Assembly (NCBI GenBank): GCA_008828725.1 | Contig: MEHQ01002643.1 | Coordinates: forward strand, 138,003 to 202,002 | Direction of reading: 5' to 3' | Origin: Saccharina japonica | Lineage: Eukaryota > Sar > Phaeophyceae > Laminariales > Laminariaceae | DNA length: 64,000 bases | Shown here: piece after piece, positions 12,245 to 24,841 of the stretch | How the letters are laid out: each line of letters starts with the position of its first letter | How positions within the stretch are numbered: the first letter of the stretch is position 1 | Notes under the pieces: generated by a model | What the model was told of the DNA's origin: nothing | Seen by the model: only the letters and a program-made list of their open reading frames with translations | The model's database searches: none | Made by a program: the position numbers and the translations under genes

Positions 12245-12868
12245 GGGGGGGGGGGGGGGGGCAGCCCCCCCCCCCCTCTCCCATTTACTGTTTATTCAGG
12301 TGTAAGGGAAACATATGCACGCGGGAGGGGGAAGGAGCAGAACAAACCTGCTATTTATATATAGGTTGGGTTGGCGTCGGTTGGCGACGTTGTATAACAC
12401 GCCTCTCACGGCGTGAGCTAGACAACCAGGGTGCCGTTTTTTTGTGTGTGTTTTGGGGGGGGGGCGGTTACCAAGGCTGGCGGTCTAGTTAGATCATTTG
12501 TGCGGGATTGAGAAACCCAACTCCGCACAAGGGGAATTATCGGATCACGTAGTGTCTACATGGTAAGGCACCCACGAGGCAGATACATAGGAATACCCAT
12601 GAATTTCTCTGAAAGTGGCCACACCAGAAGTTAAAACAATTAATTGGAGGCTGTCGTCCATATGCAAGTCCGGTTCTTAGCAGAATGCAGCTCACCTTCC
12701 ATACGTCTCGCCCAATACCTCACGGCGCTTCGCGCTTGGTGCAAGCATTGTCTGCCTGGTTGGTCAAAACCCAACATGCTCCGTCCCGGCATTGTAGGCG
12801 TAGGGGTGCGAGGGTCTATGGCCATTCGAATACGCCCGTGCCCGACATGAGTACACCCCCCCCCCCCT
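12245..12868 (+). mobile_element. Poly(C)-tailed retroposon-like element, copy B
   Basis: This is the longest copy in the C-tail orientation. It shares GGTTGGCG, CACGCCTCTCAC.GCGTGAGCTAGACAACCA, TAGTGT.TA.ATGG.AAGGCACCC, GTGGCCACACCAGAA, TGCAAGTCCG.TTCTTAGCAGAATGCAGCTCACC and GGGTCTATGG with the minus-strand copies. It ends in CGACATGAGTACA plus about 12 C. At its head, 17 G, then CAG, then 12 C form an inverted homopolymer junction at 12,245-12,276. Confidence 0.75.
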
Positions 12869-14847
12869 TCCGCCACTTTTCATACAATTCAAAGCACCTT
12901 TCGTGGAAGTAGTGTTACGACGGTGCACCTAGATAGTACGCAAGATTCGAAGGCGCTAAGGGGAAACCCAGTTCAAGGGCTATGAAAACTGAAAGTGCCC
13001 TCGTGAAAAGGCCTCCTTACGTGGAACACCGGCTTAATACCGAATATCGTAAAGGAGGGCCCTTCTTGCTCACAAATGAAGTGAGCAAGCACATGACAAA
13101 TCTGAGCCATATAAAAAACCAACCACTCTGTGAGTTGGAGCTTCGTCAGCTGGGGGGGGCGAGAGCAGCAAGGTCACCAACGCTGGAGCCTGTTCACCAC
13201 GAGGACCCAGGCAGTGTCAATGCACGAGCTCGGTACAAGCTAAATCGTGTGTCCATCATAAGTCTAGGATGCTCGGAGTACCCCCGGATATCGGTTACCA
13301 GACAAAAACTGTGTATCAGTACGTAACAACCAAACTTATAACAATACAAAGCTGTTTCCGCGTACGCGTTCCCGCTCCACAATCGACCTTATTAATGAAC
13401 GAACGTGTGAAATAAACCAGTCTTGGCCAGTTAGTGCTTACTTATTGGTGACCATACGACATGTACTCTTAGATTCGTGATATTATGGCAACAGCTCGCT
13501 TAGTAATGGTCATGGTTGAGATCCAATGTGGTTCCGAAAGAAAAACAAAACAATCGGCCAATTGGGCCGACGTCGGGCCTCTTTTCGGTTCATTTTGGGG
13601 CTATTTTCGACCAAATTGCTCAATCTCCTAAAAACATCGCATGAAATCCTTTTTGTCTCACAACAAATCGTGTATGCGACATGATTGTTGAGAGTTGGCA
13701 AACAAAATTTGGGATGGCTGTTCTTCATGGCAATGTGTATGAAAAATGTGACAGCTGGTCTTTTTTCGTGCGTCAGCAAAGGTCAAAGCTGCTGAAAAAA
13801 TTCGAACAATCGTAACGTGGCGCCTTAACCCATTCAGAACTGAACAAAATGTCCCACATTAATTCCAAGTACTTCGTCCCCAAATTCGTGGGACCAGTTC
13901 TTAAGGGGTTAAGAACGAAAAAATAAATAAAACCCAGCCCTCAGTTTTCTTTTTCACACTGCCATGATCAACACAATAATGCTATTGTTTGGTCCCAACT
14001 CTCAAAAAACATGGTGCCAAGTTCCGAAGGTGGAATGTTATGCTTCTTGCTGGAACCAGCTCGTATGTGTGAATTCCTTTTAACGATTGAGGGGGTGAGC
14101 TACCATACCTCACATCCAACATACCTGGTATATTAAAATTGCCGGAACAAGCTTCAAAACCAACTTGCCAACCAGGAGTTGCCAAAAACTTACGTCCGGG
14201 TATTGTACGTACATATTTTACTGTATAGTCAGCGCATCGTAGTGAAGCTGCAAGTGAGTTTCGTTCAGCACAGCGTCGGACTGCGAACAACGTCAACAAC
14301 GACGATGCTGCTTCTCGAGCGACACAAAGCAGTGTCCCTATATGAGAGCTAAGTTCATTCTATAATGCGTTCCGCTCTGGCCGCAGTGTTCGAAAGGTCG
14401 TCGCCGCCAAACGACAAAAACGACAACAATATCCTATTAATAATGGATACGACGAACAACTAAAACCGCATATTCAACATCAAAGTAACGAACGCGGCAT
14501 TTGAACAGCACCCCGCTTACAACTGTACAACCAGGGCATACAGCAGTATGTCGAAAACGCAAGGTCTTGGCGTGACCCATTCCGGTTACTTTGCTCAAGC
14601 GGGAGGGCTTTTCACTTTTTCTGCTTTCATTATAAACGGGAAGCGTACTTGGCGACGTTCGGAGGCGGTGAGGACCACTTCCCGCCCTTACAGATACCCC
14701 ACGTCTCCCACCAGTCCGCCATGCGCCGCACCGAACATTTAACGTCATATTTCAAAAGCCGAGCAAAACCCGCTCTTCAAGGCCGCAGTAAAGCGCGAAT
14801 GGTTCGAGTAAAGCCGACATTTCCCACAAAATCCCGTTCGGCGTGCC
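12869..14847. other. Intergenic region downstream of the LON-domain gene
   Basis: Contains one MITE (13,825-13,912) and presumably the 3' untranslated region of the LON-domain gene just below 14,848. A 114-codon frame at 12,982-13,326 has no recognisable domain and no splice-consistent partner. Confidence 0.5.
13825..13912. mobile_element. TTAA-ended MITE, copy 1
   Basis: An 88-bp element with terminal inverted repeats TTAACCCATTCAGAACTG and CAGTTCTTAAGGGGTTAA. The interior (GTCCCACATTAATTCCAAGT) is the reverse complement of the copy at 55,590-55,678. TTAA at both ends resembles the target site of piggyBac-type elements, which is an inference. Confidence 0.8.
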
Positions 14848-17800
14848 TTATCCTAAGGTGTCCTTCAGGGAACTCTTCGCTGCCAGCTCTTTTTGTGCCT
14901 TCACAAGGATCTCTCTCGTCGCCATTAGGCGGTACGCTGTGCTGCGGGACTGATGTTTAGAATCGGAAGCAGCGGAAGCAAAAGCAGAACGCGGAAAGCG
15001 AGCGACGGGGAGTGACAGCGAAAAGTGGAAGAAAGCAGAACGCGGGAAACGAACGCCGGGGAGTGACAGCGAAAAGTGAAAGAAAGAGGGTGGGCACTAG
15101 GTTAGAGACAGGCTGTCCAACCCTACGTACGGACGTAGAAAATTTTGTACGCAACCCAGGATCTGCGCGGTAGCTCTTCCCTTTCCGCTTTACTCGGCAA
15201 CGCTTGTCCGCGCAGTAAATATTGCGTGAAGTGCTGGCGTGATGCGCTGATCCACTCCGCGAGCAGTCAAGTAAAATTCGTGACGCTGCGAACAAATTTT
15301 CCAAGCAACACAGGTGGGAGTATTGACGCCCGCCTCCCATCGCGCTCCGAGTTACCCGAAACCATAGGCACGCAACAGCGTAACTTAGAGACGCGTACAA
15401 AACTTGTGCCAGAGTAGTGTCAACGGCCACACAGCTGAAGATCGTAGCAGAACGCAACCCTGCAACTGCTACAAGACGCCGCTTAGTCACTGGTACGTGT
15501 GACACAAAACCCTAAGCACAAAAAGTTCCGGTGAAGTATACCGGTGTATCGTTCTGCTTGCGATGGGGGTTGTTCTTAGTAGACTACAACCCGCCGGCAG
15601 TCTACTCGTTGGAACGCTTACTTGAGGGGTGCGGAGGAAGACCTGCCCGTAATTTACGGCTGCCTCAAAACAAACACAGCAGAAAAATAACCCAACGCAG
15701 CTAGAGGGGAACTAACTCGCTGTCTCGCGCGGAACCGGCGTCAAAGCCATGGAAAGATGCAGCACTTGCCTGGAGGAGGAGCTGTTTGGTGTGCGGCGCC
15801 ATCGAGATCATTTCAGAAACGGCGAAAGAAAAGTTCATCCGGCGCTCGTCTTCCTTCTTTTTTATGTCGTCTGCTCCCACCTCCCCGTCGCCCTCCGCGG
15901 CGTCACGTTCTGCCTTCGGGGAATAGCTGCGCAAGCCGACAACGAAGGGGTTCGATTGGCGCCAAACATACCGTCAACTACAAGCGAGAGGCGAGGCGAC
16001 CCTGTCTGTCACAAGATTACTATTAAATGGGGCTCCTTTCGTCACTGAAGGTCGCAGGAAGAGGAACTGATGGAACTGGATCCTTCCAACAGAACGATGC
16101 ATCTGCTACACGAACAGGCCGAACCGAACGATAATCACGCCAAACTGATGCAATGCCAACAGCTCCAAAAGCCAAGAGCACGTACCCCTGATGGCTACCA
16201 GGTACCTGGTACGGAGTGACGGAATAGCGGGGTATAGCCCCGGGTGTAATCGTTCAAGGGCGGACCAAGCCAACAAACTTTACAAACGTCTGCTCGCGCA
16301 AAAAAGGAATACGACTGAGAACGAAGCTGCGATTAGCTAGGATTTGTTTGCCCTGAGAAGTGCCGTGAGAAATGCCGTAAAAAGGGGAGCCCTCACCGAA
16401 GGAACCACTCGGAAAGCGTTCGGTTCTCCGAGGGGTCTGCGGGTGGTGAAAGCTTGTTCATCAGCTCTACGACGGAGTTTACTGTAGAAAAGACCTGCCG
16501 ATGGCGTGGCGCGATACAAACGACACACGGCGTCAGGCAACATCAAAGCGGGGTGCGATCATAATTTTGTCGAGAAAGGGGTCGGTTGAGCATGCGTAAC
16601 AGAGTTACCGTGGAACGCAAGGGATATAGGTCAAGCACCCTCACGTCGCACAAAGTATTCGCAAGCCTCAAAATAAATATGAACTCACTATCGCCTACGA
16701 ATGCATTGCTTTCGAGCATGTCAGAGACGACTATTACGCGGTGCCGTGCAGACGGTTGTTCAAAGGGAGCAGGCAAAACCGAGCACGCCATGATCAGCTA
16801 CCAGGAATGTTGTCACTCGACTGCGGTACGTAGTAGCCTTAGAGCACAACAGGCAGGTTGTTCTGTTCACCGTCGGATCACCTACCAGGGGCCACTACGT
16901 TTCTGCACGAGCGCTCATCAAAAACTGATTTTTATGGCGGCCATAAAATGCGTCCCCGCGAAACGAAACACGTGTGTAATTCTCAAGGCAGCGCACGTAT
17001 GACCAGTGTGTCCATACACCAATACACCGGTTGTGAAGTATTGGGACGGGATGACAGCAATTTGTCGCCGCCGAAAGGCTCTCACGTCGTCAACGGAAGG
17101 ACAAAAAAAACACCCTACCTTCAAGGGGGAAATACTTTACGACGTTCCACAACGCAGCGATGTTGTTCACGTCGCTTAACTATCGTCGCGCAAGGCGTTA
17201 GAAGGAGATAATCCACCGGGCACGCAAAACTAATTGGAGAGCTCGGAGACAGGAAGTTATGGAGGGAGGGGCTGTTGGGAGGGAGGCAAAAACGCAAACG
17301 AGGGCATTACAACAAAATAATGGCACTGCTAGGGCCCTATCCAGTTGTGGAATGCGTGCTCAACCTGCTCTTCTAGATCTTCCACCAGGGTGCCCTCCTC
17401 CGCTCCCCACTTGCTCGGCTCTCCCTCGAACGGCTCGTTGTCGGGAATGCCTACCTCCACCTCCATCACTGTGTACGGCACCGACTTGACCATCTTTAAA
17501 ACCCTGTGTCGGGGTGACGCGCGGAAAGGGTATCGACGTTCGTTGGTATCGGCACTTGTGAAAGGTACAGAAATTAAAACGCTAAACTATTGCTGCAAGT
17601 GGGCCGCATCGAGGTTGGAAGAATGCAAGCCGCGATCACTCTATGTGGGCAATTTGACGCCGCAAAATGACTCGTGCATACAACTTTTGTACAACGTGCC
17701 AGGGCGCGTATTTTACATAATTTAGGGTCAGTGGCGTACGTTTCGAACTTCCAAGTAGCTTGTCGATGGCACACCCTGCTTTTTGGATAATCAGCAACTG

Positions 17801-19945
17801 TGCGGTCTAAGCTATCATAGCGGGGAGGAGCAACAGCCTAAACATACCAGCGACTTCGTTGCCGCCTGTGCTGAGTCCTGGGGGTAATGCCCGTATGGAG
17901 AAAGGCCAACCAAATTGAAGGGAGTGTTCGTGAAAGAGTGCTAACAACCCCACGTGGTCGTCGACGCGCCGACAGGACAGCACCGCCAAGAGGAAATTCA
18001 AGACGCAACTGTAACGGATTCACACGTCGGGCAGATGACGATTTAAATAATCTCCAACAGATCCTAACCTGCCGTTTTGATACGATGTGCATCGTCTGTG
18101 TATCTACTGTAGGTTCTAATCTACCGCTTTGATATGTAGTGCTTGATCTGTGTATTACAGATCCAACCCAGGAAACATATGCTAGATGATGCAGATTATA
18201 CGGCTTCCACCCGCTAACATGACCTCCGGTTCTCGTGCCCTTTCTCCGGCCGGAGCAAGGCCGTCTAACGAATCCAGTGCTTGTACCGAACGGAGCTAAC
18301 CACTCTCTACACCCCCTTCTTCGCTCCGGCAAAGCCGACGTCCAACGCACTACTCGGTAGAAACATCCGGCACGATTATGTACAGCGCAAAACTAATGTT
18401 TTCGTCAGTCTTGACCGCAAGGTGTCGAAGAGGTTCCAATTGGCGCGATGAAGAAATACGTTGTCTGTATTGCACAGGTAATAGAATACGAGTGAATGTT
18501 AATAATATCAACAGTTCAATTTGGACCGCACCAAAAACAAAAAAGGGTCCCTTTCGAGCTGACTGAAGCGGAACGTTTCCTACAACCACGACAGAAATAA
18601 AACAAGAAACAATGGTTGGGTTGGGCGGGTTTATGCCTCCCGCCAACGCCCACAAGTTGACAACGGTTCCAAAAATCTTGGTGCGCGAGTTTCTTTTTCA
18701 GTTATACTACAGTAGTACGATATCGTAAATACTCCACACACCTGAACCTTTCGACGGCCTGGTTGAGCACATACTGCCGTCCGTCGGGCAAAAGCTTTCG
18801 CTGAGCGCACTGTCCAAGTAGCAGATGGGCCCCAAGCGTTTTCGAGACCAGACCATGACAAAATGACGGAGGACAGGCAGGTAGGTGGCACAATTAAAAA
18901 AAAAAAAAGAGTCGGCCCATTTGCGGGATGTAGTCAATGGCATGTGCTGGTCAAGTAGATGATGCCGGAGAAACAAAATCCAACCGACTGAAGGCCGTCA
19001 TGTCGCACTCCAAGCTGAGAGAGATACGTACATACGTACCAACGAAATACGTACGGAGTATCAAGTGTCTGTTGCATCGTGTGTGATACAAGGGACTGTC
19101 CGGTCACCACGGACTAGATTATGGCCATGACACACGAGGACCAAAACAAACACAGCAGCAGCAACAACAATAACAACCACAACAACGACAACAAGTTTAC
19201 CAAGCGTGTCCAAAGCATGACGCTACTTGCTCGCGTTTGTTTCTACCTGGTATTGGCGTTGTACGCGAACGGCAGCTGCGCGTGCTACCCTGAAAATACA
19301 AACCCAACAGCAGTGACAGCAGTGGTGCACTACACCACTTCATTATGACGGTGGTTTTGATCGTCGGCCGTGACGCACGCGTATTGAGCACAGCGCGACA
19401 CCGCGGGCATGTCCAGTAGGACTTCTATGAAAAAGGATAGCCAGCAACATGTCTACCTGCCTGAAAAACAACATCTTGATTCCCAACAAGCGTATGCTCT
19501 GTACAGTTATCGAGGTAGAAGTCGCAATACCGCGTTCCTACGCAACCGCATAGGTATAGCAGTCTACTCTGCGCCCACATGTTCTCATTGTGCCATTGTG
19601 CCCGTACGTGTAGCTCTGCAGAGATGCATCCCTCCTGAAAATGAAGGTACACGCCGAGGTCAACGTTCAACATTCTCTCACCAAGTCGACCAAAACTGTC
19701 GCGCGAACAAAATGTTAAGAGTGCATTGGTTTTTGTTTTAACGGTAGGGACTCACCTCCATAACGGCACCGTATTTACACGGCTTTCCCGTACTAGGGTC
19801 GCTGACCAGCATTCCGAAGCGGTTGTCCTTCGTGCCGATATCGTTGAACATCTAAAAAAACAGTGTTGCGCGCAAAACGGTGGCGGGGGGGTGGAAGGAG
19901 CGGTGAGGGGGGTGGGAGGGGGAGAGGAGTGACCCCCCCCCCCCC

Positions 19946-19997
<52 letters not shown>

Positions 19998-21626
19998 CTG
20001 CATGTGCCATCATGGCCGTAGTCGTAAAACCATAGACCCTCGCATCCCTGCAATCCCGGGATGGAGCACGTCGGATTTCCACCCGACCAGGCCGACAGCA
20101 CTTGCACCAGGCGAGAAGCACCATGAGGTGTTTGGCGAATCGAATGCATGGGAAGGGTGAGCTGATTCCTACTAAGGTGGGAGACACTATCAGATATCCG
20201 TGTTTGGCTGTTTGGGTACATCCGTCAACGTTCAAGAGGCGATACACTATAGCTGGTACCAGTATTTACGGGGTTTCGCGGGCGTACAGCTGCTGCGAGG
20301 AAGAAAAAACCTTACGCCTAAAACCCTACTGGTAACGGACACGCGCTCACTGAAGGCGAGGAAAGAGCGGTCTTGGTAGAGCCCCATCATCGGCCATCAG
20401 CTGAAAACCCCAATAGACAGCGCCGAGATTCCCTAGATTGGACGTTTACATGATGCACGTACTGTACCCGTACCGGTGAGTTTGGAATTCCATCGACTTC
20501 AGCTCCTTTGGAAGACGGAGGACAAGCCTTGACACGTACAAACTTGCCATGCGATTGCGTCCCATATGCTACCCCACTGAAAGGTGCAAAGCTTGCATGG
20601 CGATTGGGTCATATGTGGTACTCGCGCCCCCCGGTCAACGTGGGTACACTATGTCTTATGGTTGTAGAATACGCCAAGCAAGCGTCAAACAGAACGTGTA
20701 TCCTACTGTAGGAGGGGGTGGTCTCAAATCATGGCGGCTTCTTCTCCTCCTTCACGATACCAGGGCTGGGTCTGTGCTGGGTCTGTGCTCACCGACGGCA
20801 GCGTCTTCAGGGAGAACAGAGCCAGCCTACAGCAGCAGCCGTAGCCAATGCTCATTGTAACATAGGAAGCGAGTTGAAAAAACGTCAAAAATTGTAGACC
20901 ACTGTAAATATCTTCAAACCTCGTACTAAGGAGGAGCATAGTAAATAGGACCAAATATTGTTATTAAAAATAGGTACAGTAATTATGTAAGTTTTTGGGT
21001 GTACCGTAGGTCCTATTTACTAGTATTCACTATGGTCCCCTGTAATAGCAGGCGATCGAAGTAGCAAACCAAGTTTGTAGAGACAGCTTTGAAGGAAACT
21101 CTCGATCTCATAGCTAAGGTGCCTTTTTAATACGTTCAAAACATATTTAATACTTTCAAAAAAAAAAAATTCAGCGGCCGTGTGCAAACGGCACACGGGG
21201 GAGTGAGAGTACATGGCAAACCTCGCCCCATCAACACAGCAACGCCCTCCCCAAGTACATATATACATACTTATGCTTGATGAAGTAAACACTTTAAACT
21301 GAAACAAAGCATATTCAACACGCAGGTACGCTGCGACGGAACGTTGAGCGCGCAATTCAGCGGCACGTACAAAGCACTCCTTGCGTTTGCAGGGCAAAAG
21401 CGCTATGTCCCGAATCCCACGCTATAAGTCTCACCTGTCTGTAACGCATTTCGAAGATGTGAAGCGGTACCACCCCTCCAGGACACGCGGAAACATCAAG
21501 CATGAACACCGGCATCTCCGTTCGGGTGGAGCCCGGCGTCATGGGCTCCGCTCGGTCCTCGTCGAACAGCTCAAGAGGGAGGTCCAGCACAGCAGCGTTC
21601 TTGTCGAAAATGCTCTCGAAGGCCGC
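14848..21626 (-). CDS. LON substrate-binding domain protein (main exons)
   Basis: Seven minus-strand exons join in phase: 21,626-21,435, 19,851-19,756, 18,809-18,742, 17,503-17,365, 16,494-16,397, 15,926-15,770 and 14,949-14,848 (TAA at 14,848-14,850). They give 283 residues to the stop. The domain signature of the Lon N-terminal (substrate-binding, PUA-like) family is clear: MPVFMLDVSACPGGVVPLHI then FEMRYRQ, DNRFGML, the ...LLPDGRQY... segment, VERFRVLKMVKSVPYTVMEV, and a helical half ending in FSFAVSEMI and KQLLLQS. No ATPase or protease domain follows, so this is a stand-alone LON-domain protein. Such proteins occur in algal and plant plastids, and their role is poorly defined. The exon 6/7 intron begins GC (CAG|GCAAGT) rather than GT. 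The 5' end is not in these exons; see the presequence exons at 26.6-27.1 kb. Confidence 0.88.
14979..15080. repeat. Tandem duplication of about 48 bp
   Basis: Two adjacent copies of AAAGCAGAACGCGGGAAACG...CGGGGAGTGACAGCGAAAAGTG lie in the last intron of the LON-domain gene, just upstream of its final exon. Confidence 0.8.
19933..20175 (-). mobile_element. Poly(C)-tailed element, copy C, at a C15G49 tract
   Basis: From about 20,175 down to 19,997 the sequence matches the tail-proximal 180 bp of the family (GCTCACC, GCTTGGTGCAAG-like, GGGATGCGAGGGTCTATGG). It then ends in 49 consecutive C on the minus strand (G 19,948-19,996), abutted by 15 of the opposite base (C 19,933-19,947). The head is truncated. 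It lies in the second intron of the LON-domain gene. Confidence 0.75.
20925..21046. mobile_element. MITE family 2, copy 1
   Basis: Terminal inverted repeats AAGGAGGAGCATAGTAAATA / TATTCACTATGGTCCCCTGT enclose an A/T-rich core (GGACCAAAT.TTGTTA, CCGTAGGTCCTATTTACTAG) shared with 34,303-34,438 in the same orientation. It sits in an intron of the LON-domain gene. Confidence 0.8.
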
Positions 21627-21853
21627 CTGGACAGGGTAAGGCCGCACCACATCCAGCATAAATACCATGTCACGCAGCGAACCACATGCATAAAAAAGAC
21701 CAGGTACACAGCACATATCGGCAAACAGGAGCGGCACGAGGGAAAAATGGTGGCGATGCGGCACCGGAATGTTTTCATTGGTTGATTTCCCTACCATGGT
21801 GAAAAACAAAAAACCGAAGACAACAACTGGGACAGGAAAACCATTACGCCACA

Positions 21854-23189
21854 CTACGCTAGGAGCGCTGAATCAAAAACCACCGTGACCTTTCAGGCGA
21901 CGTACTATCACATCTATTGGCCGCAAAAACCACTAAAATATTAAAATATCAAAATATGCAACGAGCTTTGGTACTACTCCGGAGCACAATGGATAAAGCT
22001 TTGACCCTAGTATCCCACGCACGTACTAGCCTTGTGGGCAGCCGGTGACGTCAAACACAAGTACTGTAGGGGCAGGATTAAAGCAGGAGTAGAACCATCA
22101 AACCAGCAACCGGAGGGCGGAAGGGGCCGCGGGTCGACGTCGTCTTTCGAAGGCGGCCGTCGGTTTCCATCTATACAGCGAAATTGCTCGATCAAAGCGC
22201 TGTGTACAACGGCTGTATGAAAACTGCTGCATGAAACTGCTGCATGAATCTGCGTGGTGTGCGCCGAGAGCTGGTGATTGGGTGACCACCAGCACAGGCC
22301 TCCCTCGCCTCCCCAACGTAAGATAGAAATGCAGATTGCTATGAGACCGGGGGAAATATCTCCATATACCGCTTCACGAAGGCCGTCAATCAGCATACCT
22401 ATATTGTGCCGGTCAGGAAGCATTGACTGCTGAGTGGGGGATAGGACAGCGTGTTACTCCACTTCGCCCCGCTTAGGTTTGGTTCTCTCGTCTACGTAGG
22501 GCTATACTAGCTTTTCGTTCCCACGGCTCCGTTCTAGTTTTGGGGACAACACGAGACTCCGGAGTACAATACGTCGTATTAACTGGCGTTCTTACGTAGG
22601 GAGCGCAACAATAGAGGCCTGTCTAGGAGGCAAAATCGACCTGGGCGTCCGCGGTTTGATGCGGCTGCCTATCCGTAGCGTTGTCCACCCTGCATTGTTT
22701 ATATTACAGTCGCAGAGTAAAACAGCGGGCACACAACAACAGTGGCATACTCGTACCCGGATCGTGCTTCTCGCTTCCACAGCAGTAAAAACACCTTCTC
22801 CAGTACGTAGAGGCATCGTACCAGTACCGACCCAATGTTTAACCGTGTTAACCCGTATCTGTACAAGTACTAGTATGCACCAATACCAGCACATCTACTG
22901 CACTGCCATCGCTCCTTCCCCATCGTCGCCCATATATAATGTACAGCGCTTGCTCCTAGAATACAGTGCACTGGTGATCTGATCGTTTCACATCCCGGTA
23001 GGACTCGACAGTGCTCGTAGCGCTACCTGGGGTGGTTGCTAAAACCGTGATAGGTCAAGTAGCGACTTGGTGACTTGTTTCACTTCTGCCGAAGGCTGGC
23101 TTCTCCTCGTGATGCCTTCTACTGTAGTTGCGTGCGCGAGGCCCAACATTCCAATGTCGGTCGATCGACGATCGAAGGACTAAAGGCGA
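21854..23189. other. Intron sequence, no feature recognised
   Basis: This lies between the first LON-domain exon and the minisatellite, within the proposed 5-kb intron. Open frames here do not match a domain, and none gives a phase-compatible exon that I could justify. Confidence 0.45.
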
Positions 23190-23870
23190 TCTAAAGAGTG
23201 TCTGTAAGCAGTGTCTAACGAGTGTCTCAAGAGTGTTTAAGCGTCCCTAAAGAGCGTCTAAAACGTTTCAAGGGTGTATACTGCGTGTCTAATGACTGTA
23301 TAATTCGTCTAAAGGTTGTTCAAATGGTGTCTAAAAAGTGTAACGAATGTCTGACGAGTGTCTACCGAGTGCGTAAAGACGAGTGTCTGAACCGTGCCAT
23401 GAAGCGTGCCTCAAGAGTCTCTAGCGAGTGTCGTAAGTATTGTCTAAATAATGTATAAACAGTGTCTAAACAGTGTCTAATCGGTGTCTAAACAGTGTCT
23501 AAACAGTGTCTAAACAGTGTCTAAACAGTGCCTAAACAGTGTCTAAACAGTGTCTAAACAGTGTAAAGAGAGTGTAAAGAGAGTGTAAAGAGAGTGTCTA
23601 ACGACGAGTGTCTCGTAAAGACTGTCTGAAGCGTGTCTAGCGAGTGTCTAAATCGCGTCTAAACACTGTCAAAGGACTGTATAAACGTTGCATAAATGGC
23701 GTTTGAAGAGTGTTTAAAGACTGGTTAAACCGTGTCTGAAGACCGTCTAAACAGTGTCTACAGACTGTCTGGAAGTGCCTAGACAGTGTCCAAAGACTGC
23801 CTGAAGGGTGTCTAAAGAGTGTCTAAAGAGTGTCTAAAGAGTGTCTACAGTGTGTCTACAGATTGTCGCC
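23190..23870. repeat. 11-bp minisatellite (AGTGTCTAAAC)
   Basis: About 60 units, almost perfect at 23,455-23,590 and degenerate on both sides. Variant blocks include AGTGTAAAGAG (three in a row) and GAGTGTCTAAA near the right end. The unit is not a multiple of three, so the frames it produces are not protein evidence. It lies inside the proposed long first intron of the LON-domain gene. Confidence 0.9.
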
Positions 23871-24227
23871 ACGGCAGAGAGACCAACCCAACGCTGAACG
23901 CCTTTCTACACCCTACACTGTCGATACAAGGGTTACTTCCCACGCCACGAGGCAGAGAGTGGGTCGAAGCGAAGGCAGAGGTGTTGATACCGTACGTCGT
24001 ATGTACCAGTATACTGCTATAGCGACGATGTGTCGTCCCCTGTATACAGAGAGACAGATACCAACTCGCTCCCTCCGAGTGCTGGTAGCGTAAATGAACT
24101 ATTTAACAGTAGAATACCCGTACATAACAGTGTAGTAGGGCGATGCGAGAGACCAAGGGCGTGTATGAGTGGTGGTACCTTACAGCGGAGTTTTACTCCT
24201 GCTCAACGACTTCAACCAGTTTGGAGA

Positions 24228-24840
24228 GGGGGGGGGGGGGGGGGGGGGGGGCTGGGTACTCGCGGGTATTTCAGGCTATTTTGGGCGGGTACCCGCGTAC
24301 CCGTCGAGCAGCCGAACACCCGGGTGATGTGAGGTATGTGAGAGTATGGTTTTGAAATGGGGTTCTTGCAAATGGTGCACGAACTATTGCCATCTGCCCA
24401 GGGGACACGATGACGTGATATTACATTTGCCATCCCCGCAGTTGCCAGGATGAAACACCGGGTACCCCAGTACCCGCGAGTACCCGGTGTCTTGACAAAA
24501 GGTACACCTCTAACGTGAGATTAGTATAATCGCCATACAGCTTTGAAAAGGATTTCCTGGAGATGTTTTGTACGAAGCACTACCAAGGGGACGTGATCCA
24601 CGGGATGTTAAGTTGCCATCCATCGGGTTTCAAAAAGAAAACAGAGTTTCCCCGGGTACTCCATACCCGGGTACTCGCGAGCACCAAAATATCCGGCGAG
24701 TAAAGAGTGTCACTCGTGCCCGGGACGAGTATTGGCGGGACGAGTGATATCCGCCGGTACCCGTGTCGTAGGTGAAACGGGTGCACCTCTAGAGGTGTAC
24801 CCCGCCGAGCACTCGTGGCCAACGAATACTCGCTAACTAT
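24228..24840 (-). repeat. GGTACCCG-rich repeat family, left block
   Basis: A G-run (24,228-24,250) is followed by TACTCGCGGGTATTTC.GGC..TTTTGG.CGGGTACCCG, then TTTCCTGGA, GGGA.GTGAT..ACGGGATG, TTGCCATC and the GGGTTTCCAGGAT-like words. The same series recurs within this block (about 24,550-24,690) and at 25,382-25,720. Read on the minus strand, the family ends in a C-run, like the other element. Confidence 0.6.
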
Positions 24841-24841
24841 G

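Noticed and set aside
12982..13326. A 114-codon plus-strand frame
   Set aside because: Plausible composition but no domain, no splice partner and no known homology that I can state; left out of the gene list.
23222..23458. An open frame through the 11-bp minisatellite
   Set aside because: The unit length is not a multiple of three and the translation is simply the repeat in shifting frames.
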